A DNA stretch of 64,000 nucleotides from Boseongicola sp. (lineage in GTDB: Bacteria; Pseudomonadota; Alphaproteobacteria; Rhodobacterales; Rhodobacteraceae). Where the stretch lies: contig JAPPCV010000114.1 of NCBI GenBank assembly GCA_028824715.1, positions 1 through 64,000 of the forward strand, read 5' to 3'. The first letter of the stretch is position 1. Every line of letters begins with the position of its first letter. Positions 36,252 through 45,274 of the stretch are shown here, in pieces. A model generated the notes under the pieces. The model did no database searches. It saw only the letters and a program-made list of their open reading frames with translations, and was not told the DNA's origin. The translations under genes were made by a program, and so were the position numbers.

Positions 36252-39098
36252 TCACCACCTGACGGTTCCCTTGAGCATCAGGGTGCCGGTCGGCGCGCCC
36301 TCGCTGGTCTCCCGGCGCGCCGCGTCGAGGCTGACCTCTAGGTCGGGGGCGGCCTTCGCCGCCGGCGTCAGCCGCCAGCCGACGCGCGCCTCCCGCGCGC
36401 CGTCGCCGTCCAGTCCGACGCCCGCGTTCGGCGTGCCCGTGAACCGGCCGCCGAAGGCCGGAAGCCCCCAGCCCGCCTCGGCCCGGAGGCTCCGCGACGC
36501 CTCGAAGCCGTCCTCCGGCACGAGGCCCGGCGCGTCCCGCGCCGCCCAGAGACGCTCCGCGGTGCCCGCCGTCGCGCCCACATCCGAGGTCAGTGCGAAC
36601 CACCGGCCGCGGCCGCGCGCGCCCGGGTCGAGGCGGATGCTCGCGCTCACGCCCCATTCCTCGTAGTCGCCGCTATGCGCGAGCAGTGTTCGAGCCCGGG
36701 CTTCGATGGTAAGTCCATTGGCCAGGTCGTCGTAGCGCAGACCACCGCCGGCTTCGACGCTGGTGCCGGTTTCTCCGTCCCCGCCGTCACTCCGCAAGCC
36801 GATCTCGATCGACGGCGTGAACGTGCCCCCCGAGGCAAGATCCTGGACATGCGAACCTTCGAGCATCAGCCGGTGCCGGCTGGCATTCAAGGTCATGCTC
36901 TCGATGGTTTCGGATCCGTCGAGTCCGCCGCGCGTGAATGCGGTTTCGCCCTTTACCCTCAGGTGCGTCGTGCCCCCGGGGATCAGCTGATCGCTGGCCA
37001 CGAGCGGCCCGTTGACACCGGCCGCCGCCATCCGCCACGAGAGATCGCTCGTTTGTGTCCCGGACGAGTCCTCGACCTCGACTTCGCCCGAGCCGACGCC
37101 GACCGTCGCCCAAAGATTGATGCCACCCGACGCCTGCCAGTTCACATAGGGGTTGAAGCTCGTCACGGTGGATGTGAGTTCGCCCGAACGTGAATTGGAA
37201 TCCGTGTAATTCGCTTTTCCTGTCGCCCGCGCCAGCAGCACTCCTGCCAGCGTGTTCGCACCCAGTTTGCCATCCATCCCGAGGTTGGCGCTTGTCACGT
37301 TGCCGTCGTAGGTCATGGCCTGCGGGTTGCCACCTGAAAACTTGCGATAGTCTCCGCTTCCCCAAAAGGTCAGGTTTCGCCCCTGTCCGGTGCCCGGCGT
37401 GTCGAGCGCCATAACAAAGGACGAGCCCTCAAGCAGCCGACCGGGATCGAGCGTGCCACCTTCCAGCGCCTGCCGGTTGGCCAGCAGCGCTGCGGGGAGC
37501 GTGGAGGCGCCCGCCAGACGGAGATCCCTGGCGGGTGGGGCACCGGACGTCGCCTGCTGGATGCGGCTCGAAACGGCATCGACCGTACTCGCGGTCATGG
37601 CGCGCATCATCTGAGGCAGCACGGATTCGATCACCGTGCTCTGGTGCACAGCGGTCGTCTCCGGCGCTCTGAGGTAGACGCCCGAGCCGATGACGAGCCT
37701 GGTCGTGACTTCGGACCCGTCGCTTGCCGTGGTCGTCCTGGTGAACTCTCTTGCATAGCCCAGCTTGGGGATGTCGGCGCTGTCGGTGGCATCCGAGGGG
37801 TCATCGAAGTAGTATTCCACGAAACCGCCTTCCGGGCTGCTGCTCGCTGCCTCGAGGACCTGCGGAAGGACCAGCTTCCCCGTCACCACGTCACGGACGG
37901 TCGGCACCAGCGGCCGGAGCTCGTACCTGTCCGGAAACGCTCCATGAACCAGGATGATGTTGCTGGTTCGGTCCAGCACATAGAGATAGACGGAGCCATG
38001 TCTCCATGGCCCGTTCGGATCTCTGAGCGCTAGCCTGGCTCTTGCAAAAGCCGCTCTGGATTCCGCCGTGGTGCGCGCGCCGCTCAGGGCTCCGCCAAGG
38101 AATCGCAACGCTTCGGTGACGAATTCCTTCAGTGTCTCGCGGTCCACAACGTCCCTGGCGGTAATCGCCGGACTGCCGTAGTTGATGTCTTCGTCCCTCA
38201 AGTGAGATGCGTCGAGATCGAATCCGGCGAGCAGCACGAGCGGCTGCTCCGTATTGACCGAGACATAGGCGGCAGCGTAGCCGCTCGCGCCCGGGATCCC
38301 CGGCCGAACGCCCGGGACTGCTCTGGTCAGGTCGAACGAGCCATCCCGCTCGCTTTTCAGAATCTCGAGAAGCCTGGACCGAGCGTGCTCCCTGGCAACA
38401 GGGTCCGGAGACTGCAGGTCCGCCAGGACCGGCCGGGGGACACCGAGTACCTCAAGAATCCCGGCGTAAATCGCGGGTTTCAGGCTGCCGGCCGAAAGGG
38501 ACATGTCCTTGGCATGCAGATACACCCGGCCATCAGGCGTCAGCGTCACGATGTAAGTGGAACCGGAACGAAACGGGCCGCGCTCGTGTCGAAGCCGGCA
38601 TCCCGCGAATGCAAGCTCTTCCGCTGACACGGTTTCCGAGCCGCGGCTCTTGAACTGTTCCCTCACCGCCAACGCGAATTCCCCCAGGGTGGCGCTGCCA
38701 CTCTCCACGTCTTGCGCCGTCACGGTCGGATCTGGCGGTGGCGTGACACCGGGAGGGAGCGGGCAGTCGTCCTGCGCCTGCGCCAAGGCCGCTCCTGGAT
38801 GGGTCGTGACGCCAGACAGAACGAACAGGCCGAACACCAAAAGCGTCGATGTGGCGGCGGTCAACGTTCGGGCACCGGTTCCGGGAAGGCCGCCGCACGG
38901 CGAAATTCGACGAATCGCGTTCACGATGGATTTTGACCCAATGATGGCCTCATCCCGACATGGGTCCCGATGCCGCCATGGGATTCTCATGCCTTCGGCT
39001 TCTTGATTCCGTTCCTTTCCATCACGTTCGAGATGTTTCCCGGCGTTGTGTTGCAGCGCTTCGCGATGAAATTCCGCATTGACCTGTCCGAATGCCAT
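36252..39098 (-). CDS. tandem Cache-like domains fused to an outer-membrane autotransporter-type barrel
   Basis: Numbering from 39098, the 948-residue frame has a hydrophobic export segment at about 78-107. Two similar modules then begin with VTAQDV (126) and ITARDV (312). Each carries a Cache-like strand pair (RSGSTYIVTLTPDGRVYLHA; RHGSVYLYVLDRTSNIILVH), and the second has the EGGFVEYYFDDP motif of Cache sensors. From about 560 to the C-terminal Trp the pattern is alternating beta strands of an outer-membrane barrel. Starts are uncertain: 39098 has GGAGGAGGA upstream, 38990 overlaps a small frame (ATGA), and GTG 38924 gives the most normal signal peptide. No catalytic domain is seen. It may display a ligand-binding module at the cell surface. 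Confidence 0.72.
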   Translation of the reverse strand: MAFGQVNAEFHREALQHNAGKHLERDGKERNQEAEGMRIPWRHRDPCRDEAIIGSKSIVNAIRRISPCGGLPGTGARTLTAATSTLLVFGLFVLSGVTTHPGAALAQAQDDCPLPPGVTPPPDPTVTAQDVESGSATLGEFALAVREQFKSRGSETVSAEELAFAGCRLRHERGPFRSGSTYIVTLTPDGRVYLHAKDMSLSAGSLKPAIYAGILEVLGVPRPVLADLQSPDPVAREHARSRLLEILKSERDGSFDLTRAVPGVRPGIPGASGYAAAYVSVNTEQPLVLLAGFDLDASHLRDEDINYGSPAITARDVVDRETLKEFVTEALRFLGGALSGARTTAESRAAFARARLALRDPNGPWRHGSVYLYVLDRTSNIILVHGAFPDRYELRPLVPTVRDVVTGKLVLPQVLEAASSSPEGGFVEYYFDDPSDATDSADIPKLGYAREFTRTTTASDGSEVTTRLVIGSGVYLRAPETTAVHQSTVIESVLPQMMRAMTASTVDAVSSRIQQATSGAPPARDLRLAGASTLPAALLANRQALEGGTLDPGRLLEGSSFVMALDTPGTGQGRNLTFWGSGDYRKFSGGNPQAMTYDGNVTSANLGMDGKLGANTLAGVLLARATGKANYTDSNSRSGELTSTVTSFNPYVNWQASGGINLWATVGVGSGEVEVEDSSGTQTSDLSWRMAAAGVNGPLVASDQLIPGGTTHLRVKGETAFTRGGLDGSETIESMTLNASRHRLMLEGSHVQDLASGGTFTPSIEIGLRSDGGDGETGTSVEAGGGLRYDDLANGLTIEARARTLLAHSGDYEEWGVSASIRLDPGARGRGRWFALTSDVGATAGTAERLWAARDAPGLVPEDGFEASRSLRAEAGWGLPAFGGRFTGTPNAGVGLDGDGAREARVGWRLTPAAKAAPDLEVSLDAARRETSEGAPTGTLMLKGTVRW
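38987..39079 (-). CDS. possible 30-residue leader frame upstream of the Cache-barrel gene
   Basis: The frame MRNFIAKRCNTTPGNISNVM onward looks like a helix-turn-helix fragment and ends in a TGA that overlaps the ATG at 38990 (ATGA). It competes with the longer N-terminus of the Cache-barrel gene in another frame; only one is likely to be real. It could also be the tail of a decayed regulator gene. Confidence 0.3.
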   Translation of the reverse strand: MRNFIAKRCNTTPGNISNVMERNGIKKPKA

Positions 39099-39639
39099 AA
39101 CAACAATCCTCCTCCGGTTGGTCTCGTCGAGCCTCCTGGATCCGATGATCCTGTCGAAACTATCCCATCTATCCTATACACCCTGATGCCGTCGTCCTGC
39201 CCCCAAGTCTGCACGCAAGATCATCCCGAAGGATTGGGAGCCGCCAGATCGACAACGCGTTCACCATTTGTCACGGCGATGTGAATCTCACTATGGCGGA
39301 TTCGGGAATCGTGGCAAGCTTCATCTTGATCCCATGCTTCGGCGCCGCTTGCCGACCGGGGAGTTTCGAATTCCGTGCCCTCCACGAACCAGAACTTTCC
39401 TGGGGCTCTGTTGCAAGAATTCTCCAGAGTTGCAGAGCGTGTGATGGCTCTGCCTTTTCTCGAAATCCTTGCTGTCTTGACCAAGCGGTTCGGAAGCGTG
39501 AAAGGCGGCCTGCCTGCCGAGCGCGGCGTGATCGCCGCCCCGCTCCGGGCGTCCGCCTTGAGTGAAGCCAGGCGGCTCCCTTGCGTGATACCGGGTGGAT
39601 CTCATCGTGAAATCCGGCACGTTGCGCGCCGTTCATGGT

Positions 39640-39850
39640 GCGTGATGCCGGTCCCTGCCGCAGGAACGCCCGCGCGACACGGCGCAAGCGGCATGGCTCC
39701 CGCGAGCAACGCGCGCGGCAGCTTCTGGCTCCCCAGCGACCGGAACCGGCCCGCGCTGGTCATTCTCGCCGAAAGCGCCGTAGACGCCATATCCGCCCGA
39801 AGCCTGCGCATCGAGGGAACCCGCGAGAGCGGCACCGCTGGACAGGCGTG
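39640..39850 (+). pseudogene. relic of a Toprim-domain (DUF3991/primase-like) gene
   Basis: One frame reads ARGSFWLPSDRNRPALVILA then ESAVDAISARSL. This closely follows the Toprim pattern 'G.fW.p......vvvaESaiDALSa' of plasmid or phage primase- and relaxase-linked proteins. The frame closes at 39851 and the upstream part is scrambled, so this is only a fragment. The identification rests on the VILAESAVDAIS core. Confidence 0.45.
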
Positions 39851-39944
39851 ACGGTTCCGCAAGACACCGGATTCGGAGACCCGCCGTCAGGCGATCTGGC
39901 ACCAATGTCGTGAAAACTGAATTCAGATCACGGATGTACACGTC

Positions 39945-40118
39945 CGGCGTTGACGGGCAGCGAAGCCCTGGAAGCCGGCCGTGCACGTGGGAAGGGCGGA
40001 AACCGCCCGCCGGGCCCGGGCGGATGCGGGTGCACGGGGCCTCAATCCGGCAGGCCTTTTCGGGGCTGTCACCAGGATCCCGTTCCGCTTGGCGGCGCTT
40101 TCAGCCGGACGCGCCACG
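39945..40118 (+). repeat. dispersed repeat, copy B
   Basis: It matches the reverse complement of 21563-21737. Bases 40021-40080 are identical to the other copy, and the flanking 50-60 bases on each side differ at about nine positions. It contains a GGGCGG-AAA-CCGCCC hairpin at about 39994-40008. It lies next to a Toprim relic and is probably mobile or REP-like. Confidence 0.85.
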
Positions 40119-40417
40119 TTGAGGGCGGGCGGTCAGCAATGGCTGTCCATGCTGCGATAAGTAAGGCGTCCTAGATCCTGAATTTCAAGTGACTGAAAGA
40201 AGCGCCGACAAGAGCCGGAAGTGCATCCTACGGCCGATCCAGGGCAGGTCGATTCGGTGATTGCAACTTACCCCACGTTCGCAACTGTTGTACCTCAATT
40301 GAAGGCGCTGCGCAGGGGAGCGCGAATGTGGCTCCATTGCGTGAGGAATTCAAGGTTTGTGACACTCCCGGAGCGTCATCCTTAAGATTGTCTTCGTTCA
40401 GTGCCAATTCCGAGATC

Positions 40418-42184
40418 TCAAGGTTGGTTCGCTTCTCCTTCCAGCATCTCGATCATCCTGTCACGCATCACGAATTTCTGCGGCTTTCCGGTGATTGTCA
40501 TTGGCAGGTGGTCAACCACACGGACGTGCCTTGGAACCTTGAAGTGGGCGATCTGTCCCTGCAGGGTCTCCCTCAGCTCCTCTACGGAAATCTCCGCTCC
40601 GGGCTTCGCGACCACCCAGGCGCAGACTTCCTCGCCAAGGCGCTCGTTCGGAATGCCGAAGACCTGGGCGTCGCTCACCTTCGGATGCCTTGTCATGCAT
40701 TCCTCGACCTCGCGCGGATATATGTTCTCGCCACCACGGATGATCATGTCCTTCACGCGACCGACGATCGAACAGAATCCCTCTTCGTCGAAGGCAGCCA
40801 GGTCGCCCGTATGCATCCAGCCGTCCACTATGCTCTCGGCGGTCCTTTCGTCTTCCCGCCAATACCCTTTCATGACTGAATAGCCGCGCGTGCAAAGCTC
40901 GCCATGGGTGCCGACCGGAACGATCCGGCCTTCATCATCGATGATCTTGACTTCGAGATGAGGATGAACCCGGCCCACGGTTTCGCACCGCCTGCCCGTC
41001 GGATCGTCGACGAAGCCCTGGAAGGACACCGGCGACGTTTCCGTCATGCCGTATGCGATCGTGACTTCTCGCATGTTCATTTCAGAGATGACGCGCTGCA
41101 TGACGTCAACCGGGCAGGGGGCGCCCGCCATGATGCCGGTTCGCAGGCTGGTCAGGTCGCGCGGCTCTCCTTCAAGAGCCTCCAGCATCGCAACAAACAT
41201 CGTCGGGACGCCGTAAACCGACGTGCAACGCTCCCTGGCCAGGGCATCGAGAGTCTGGTTCGCATCGAATCCTTCGCCGGGGAACACCGCTGCGGCCCCC
41301 TTGCTGATCGCGCCCAGGACTCCCATGACCATGCCGAAGCAGTGATAGAGCGGGACGGGGATGGCCAGCCTGTCGGTCTCGGTCAGGTTGATCCTGTCGG
41401 TGACGAATCGGGCGTTGTTGACGATGTTGTAGTGCGAAAGGGTCGCCCCTTTGGGACTGCCGGTCGTGCCGGACGTGAACTGTATGTTGATCGCGTCGTC
41501 GGGGCTGAGGGTCTTGTCGATCTCCGGCAGCCTGAGCTGCTGGGCCGGACCGCCAAGCCGGCGGAGCTGTTCGAAGGAATACGCCCCGGCCCCCGGCTCC
41601 TCTTCCATGAGCACGACACTGCGCAGCCGCGGGAGCCTGGCCGCGTTCAGCCGTCCCGGTTCGCATTCATCGAGCTCCGGTGCGAGACTTCGAATCACGG
41701 CTGGATAGTCGGAGGTCCTGAACGAACCGGCCGCAACGAGCGCCTTGCACCCGACCTTGTTCAACGCGAATTCCAGTTCGCCCGAACGATAGGCCGGGTT
41801 GATGTTCACCAGCACGACACCCACCCGTGCGGTCGCAAGCTGTGTCAGGACCCATTCGACGCGGTTCGGCGACCAGATGCCCAGGCGATCGCCCTTGCCG
41901 AGGCCCAATGCCAGGAGGCCGGATGCGACTTCGTCCACCGCCCGGTCGAGGTCGTAGTAGCTCATCCTGACACCTTGCTCGCAGAACACGGCGGCATCGC
42001 ACGGACCAAAGCGCGAGACCGCTCCGCTCAGGAGCTGAGGGATGGTGACATAGGCCAGGGGCGGCTCCGACTGGCCGCGGACGTAGGACAGCCCGTCCAC
42101 CGGCGCAATCGTTTCAGCGGGTGCATCGGTCCGTGAGTCCCAATCGGAAATCCGTCTCGCAAGGCTCTCGCTCAGGATAGACAT
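40418..42184 (-). CDS. acyl-CoA synthetase (AMP-forming)
   Basis: The 588-residue enzyme of the acyl-adenylate family starts at ATG 42184 behind GGGAGG. It has the P-loop FTSGTTGSPKGATLSH, AYGMTETSP, the HTGDLAAFDEEGF motif, GRVKDMIIRGGENIYP and the catalytic lysine region TGKPQKFVMR. It forms an acyl-CoA from a carboxylate, ATP and CoA; fatty or aryl acids are usual for this subgroup. As last gene of the amide operon, 14 bp after the amidase fusion, it would activate the acid released by amide hydrolysis. The chain length of the acid cannot be read from sequence. Confidence 0.9.
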   Translation of the reverse strand: MSILSESLARRISDWDSRTDAPAETIAPVDGLSYVRGQSEPPLAYVTIPQLLSGAVSRFGPCDAAVFCEQGVRMSYYDLDRAVDEVASGLLALGLGKGDRLGIWSPNRVEWVLTQLATARVGVVLVNINPAYRSGELEFALNKVGCKALVAAGSFRTSDYPAVIRSLAPELDECEPGRLNAARLPRLRSVVLMEEEPGAGAYSFEQLRRLGGPAQQLRLPEIDKTLSPDDAINIQFTSGTTGSPKGATLSHYNIVNNARFVTDRINLTETDRLAIPVPLYHCFGMVMGVLGAISKGAAAVFPGEGFDANQTLDALARERCTSVYGVPTMFVAMLEALEGEPRDLTSLRTGIMAGAPCPVDVMQRVISEMNMREVTIAYGMTETSPVSFQGFVDDPTGRRCETVGRVHPHLEVKIIDDEGRIVPVGTHGELCTRGYSVMKGYWREDERTAESIVDGWMHTGDLAAFDEEGFCSIVGRVKDMIIRGGENIYPREVEECMTRHPKVSDAQVFGIPNERLGEEVCAWVVAKPGAEISVEELRETLQGQIAHFKVPRHVRVVDHLPMTITGKPQKFVMRDRMIEMLEGEANQP

Positions 42185-42198
42185 GGTGGTTCCCTCCC

Positions 42199-44556
42199 TC
42201 ACATCGTGCGCCAGTCTGCGGCCTGCTCAAAGGCATGTGCGGCCTGGTAGAGCTTCATCTCTCCGAATCTCTCGCCGACAAGCATCATGCCGATCGGCAG
42301 GCCTTCACTCAGGCCGCATGGAACGCTGACTGCAGGCAAGCCGCCGTTGAACGGTGCGGTGTTGCCGATCATCTCGAACGCACGCTGAACGTAGAGGCTG
42401 ATGGAGCAGTCCGCGGGCGGGATCTGCCGTGCCTTCATCGGCACGGTCGGCATCAGCAGCAGGTCATGGCGCTCCAGAACGTCCGAGTAGGTCCGGTTGA
42501 CCTTTCGCATCAGGTTCTGTGCCTTGCCGTAGAAGCGGCCGCGGTACTGTTCCTGGAAAAACTCGCCGAGGAACATGCATACCTTGAGCGAGTGGGTCAG
42601 TTCGTCGGCCCTGGTCCGCCATTGGGCCATGTGATCGGTCATCGAGGGCAGGAAGAGGCCCCTGTGGTTCGTGCCTCCGGAGTTTCCGTGCATCATGTGG
42701 TCCTGCAGGCCCTCGACGGTGATCGCCGTCCAGCAGTCGACCGCGAGATGGTGCTCCGGTATCGAGACTTCGTCGACGTGCGCGCCAAGCTCCCGGAAGC
42801 GTTCGGCGGCGGCAAGCACCTTCTGGTCGACGTCCGCCTCGCTCTCGGATCGGTGGAACCCTTCCTTGAGGACCGCGATTCGAAGCCCCTGGGCTCCGCG
42901 ACCCAGGGCCTCGGTGTAGCGAAACGTCCGCGGACTGCACTGGCGCGGGTCAAGGCCGTCCTCGCCTGCAAGTACCTCGAGCAGCAAGGCGTTGTCCGCG
43001 ACGGTGTTCGTCACCGGCCCGACATGGTCTATCGTCTGCTCGATCGGCATGACGCCGGTGTAAGGGACGAGACCGTGCGTGGGCTTCATGCCGTAGACGC
43101 CGCAGTTCGAGGACGGGATGCGGATCGACCCCCCCTGATCCCCCGCGATGGCCATGTCGACTTCCCCGGCGGCAACCAGCGCCGCCGACCCTCCCGACGA
43201 GCCGCCGGCCATGTGGCCGCGTTTCCAGGGATTGTGGATCGGGCCCTTGGCACCGGTGTGCGAACCGCCCGAGAGGCAGAAGCTCTCGCAGTGCGCCTTG
43301 CCCGCGATGACGGCTCCGGCGTCCAGCATCCGGGTGACTATGGTCGCGTCGACCTCGGGCGTGTAGCCCTCCATGACCGAAGATCCGTTCATCATCGGCA
43401 CGCCGGCCAGGCAGATCGTGTCCTTTAGCGCAATCCGCTTGCCCTTAAGGGGACCGTCCGGTGCGCCCGGGATTTCCGTCTTGACGTACCACGCGTTGAG
43501 CGGATTTTCCGAAAGGTCGGGGAAGCGGCCCGGTGATCGGGGATAGCGCACCGGCGGCAGGTTGTCGGGCGTTGCGTCAAGCCGGTCGTAGGCCTTCATG
43601 TAGGGCTCCATGATTTCGGAATATTCGTGCAGCTCCTCGTCCGTCAGGCGCATGCCGAACCGGCGGGCCATGTCGCGCATCTGCGAAAGTGTCGGTCGTT
43701 TCACGGTCATGTTGGTCACCAGTTTTGGGGCAGCCGCTTGGTCCGGCGGTGCCGTCGAAGGGCTGGAGTGCGTCTGGGGAGCTGGCGGCGGCGCCCGGTG
43801 CGGGCCGCCTGTGCCACGCGTTGAACGGGCGGATCCGAATCCGAGGAACTGGTCGACCTTGACCTGGTCCGACAGGTCGGGCCTTTGAAGCTCTCCGGCG
43901 ATCCGGCCCCGTTCAAGGACAAGGACCCGGTCCGACAGGCCGGAGATGAAGTCGAAGTTCTGCTCGACCAGCAGGACGGAGATCCCACGGCTCTCGCGAA
44001 GGTGGAGCAGGATTCTCTCCATGTCCTCGATGATCGAGGGCTGGATGCCCTCGGTCGGCTCGTCCAGAAGCAGGAAGTCCGGATCCCCCATCAGGCATCG
44101 CGCCAGGGCCAGCAATTGCTGCTCGCCGCCCGACAGCGCCCCGCCTTCCCTGTCAGAAAGGGCGCGCAGGCGAGGGAAGTCCGACAGGATGGCCTCCAGG
44201 ACGTCGTTCTCGGAGGCGCCGGCGTAGTCATGCCAGGCGAAGCGCAGGTTGTCGCGAACCGTCAGCCGAGGGAATATGCCCCTTCCCTGGGGCACGTATC
44301 CCAGGCCAAGCCCGGCGCGTTCGTGTGGCGGCAACCGGGTGACGTCCTCGGAGCGAAACCTGATCGTCCCGGATGCGGCAGGCAGGAAACCCATTAGGGT
44401 CCTGAGAAGCGTGGTCTTGCCCATGCCGTTGTGGCCAAGAATGCCAACGACCTCGCTTTGGGCGACCGCGAAGTCGATGCCATGCAGTATCGGCACCCTG
44501 TCATATCCGCCTGCGAGCCCCGTGACCTCCAGTACATCCGCCACGTTCCCGTTCAT
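42199..44556 (-). CDS. branched-chain/urea-type ABC ATPase fused to an amidase-signature hydrolase
   Basis: The 785-residue protein joins two enzymes. Residues 1-240 are a LivF/UrtE-type ATPase: Walker A GHNGMGKTT (41-49), signature LSGGEQQ (141-147), Walker B FLLLDEPTEG. A Pro/Ala/Ser-rich linker (about 241-282) leads to an amidase-signature domain from about 283. That domain has Lys378 in ALKDT, the cis-Ser in GGSSGGS (451-457) and the nucleophile Ser477 in DQGGSIR, so the Ser-cisSer-Lys triad is complete. It resembles nitrile-pathway amidases. The reading frame is continuous, with no stop or obvious internal ribosome-binding site. The start lies one base after the preceding ATPase stop. 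It presumably couples amide import to hydrolysis at the membrane. Confidence 0.9.
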   Translation of the reverse strand: MNGNVADVLEVTGLAGGYDRVPILHGIDFAVAQSEVVGILGHNGMGKTTLLRTLMGFLPAASGTIRFRSEDVTRLPPHERAGLGLGYVPQGRGIFPRLTVRDNLRFAWHDYAGASENDVLEAILSDFPRLRALSDREGGALSGGEQQLLALARCLMGDPDFLLLDEPTEGIQPSIIEDMERILLHLRESRGISVLLVEQNFDFISGLSDRVLVLERGRIAGELQRPDLSDQVKVDQFLGFGSARSTRGTGGPHRAPPPAPQTHSSPSTAPPDQAAAPKLVTNMTVKRPTLSQMRDMARRFGMRLTDEELHEYSEIMEPYMKAYDRLDATPDNLPPVRYPRSPGRFPDLSENPLNAWYVKTEIPGAPDGPLKGKRIALKDTICLAGVPMMNGSSVMEGYTPEVDATIVTRMLDAGAVIAGKAHCESFCLSGGSHTGAKGPIHNPWKRGHMAGGSSGGSAALVAAGEVDMAIAGDQGGSIRIPSSNCGVYGMKPTHGLVPYTGVMPIEQTIDHVGPVTNTVADNALLLEVLAGEDGLDPRQCSPRTFRYTEALGRGAQGLRIAVLKEGFHRSESEADVDQKVLAAAERFRELGAHVDEVSIPEHHLAVDCWTAITVEGLQDHMMHGNSGGTNHRGLFLPSMTDHMAQWRTRADELTHSLKVCMFLGEFFQEQYRGRFYGKAQNLMRKVNRTYSDVLERHDLLLMPTVPMKARQIPPADCSISLYVQRAFEMIGNTAPFNGGLPAVSVPCGLSEGLPIGMMLVGERFGEMKLYQAAHAFEQAADWRTM

Positions 44557-44557
44557 C

Positions 44558-45274
44558 TCAGGCCTTCCTTCCGAGATACACGTTCCGCACCACGGGATCG
44601 GACATGACGCGGTCCACATGGCCCTCCATCAGCACCTTCCCCTGGTGAAAGACCGTGACCGTCTCGGCGATCGAGCGAATGAACTGCATGTCGTGCTCGA
44701 CGATGACGAGCGTGGCCTGCCGGTTCAGTTCGCGGATGATGCCGGTCAACCTTTCGACATCCTCGGCGCCCAGGCCGGCCGCCGGCTCGTCGAGCAGGAT
44801 CAGCCAGGGATCGCCGGCGGCAACCAGGCCGAGTTCTACGCGTTGCCTTTCGCCGTGTGCCAGCCGTCCAAGGCCGTCCTTCGCGATCGCTCCCAGATCC
44901 AGGAGATCGATGACCTCCCGTGTCTTGCGATCTGCCTCCCGGGCGCCATGAAAGCGCCGCGCGGCAAGCCAGACGTTCTCATGGACGCTGAGCGAATCCA
45001 GGACATTGGGCGTCTGGGTCTTTATCCCGACGCCGAGAGAGGCGACCTGGTGTGGCATCCAGCCGGTGGTCTCGATGCCGCGCATCCAGACTTCGCCTTC
45101 GCTCGGGGACTGCAGGCCGGTGATGCACTTGAAGAAGGTGGACTTTCCCGCGCCGTTCGGGCCGATCAGGCATCGAAGCTCGCGGGCCTGCAGCCTGAAG
45201 TCCACCCTGTCCGCCGCGACGACGCCGCCAAAGCGCATGGTGAGACCGTGGGTTTCCAGCGCGATTTCAGCCAT
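44558..45274 (-). CDS. ABC transporter ATP-binding protein (LivG/UrtD type)
   Basis: From ATG 45274 the product has 238 residues: MAEIALETHGLTMRFGG, Walker A IGPNGAGKST, the LivG-type AHGERQR signature, and Walker B LLDEPAAGL. The C-terminal half ends VMSDPVVRNVYLGRKA, as in UrtD/LivG. The start lies inside the end of the permease gene (8-bp overlap). It is the second motor subunit of the five-part amide/urea-type importer. Longer upstream starts would read through the permease gene and are rejected. Confidence 0.92.
   Translation of the reverse strand: MAEIALETHGLTMRFGGVVAADRVDFRLQARELRCLIGPNGAGKSTFFKCITGLQSPSEGEVWMRGIETTGWMPHQVASLGVGIKTQTPNVLDSLSVHENVWLAARRFHGAREADRKTREVIDLLDLGAIAKDGLGRLAHGERQRVELGLVAAGDPWLILLDEPAAGLGAEDVERLTGIIRELNRQATLVIVEHDMQFIRSIAETVTVFHQGKVLMEGHVDRVMSDPVVRNVYLGRKA

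Larger units (their letters stand above)
39099..40417. other. gene-free stretch with relics and a repeat
   Basis: About 1.3 kb with no intact gene. It contains a Toprim-like relic (39640-39850) and copy B of the dispersed repeat (39945-40118). The rest shows no recognisable coding signal. It separates the Cache-barrel gene from the 3' end of the amide operon. Confidence 0.5.
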
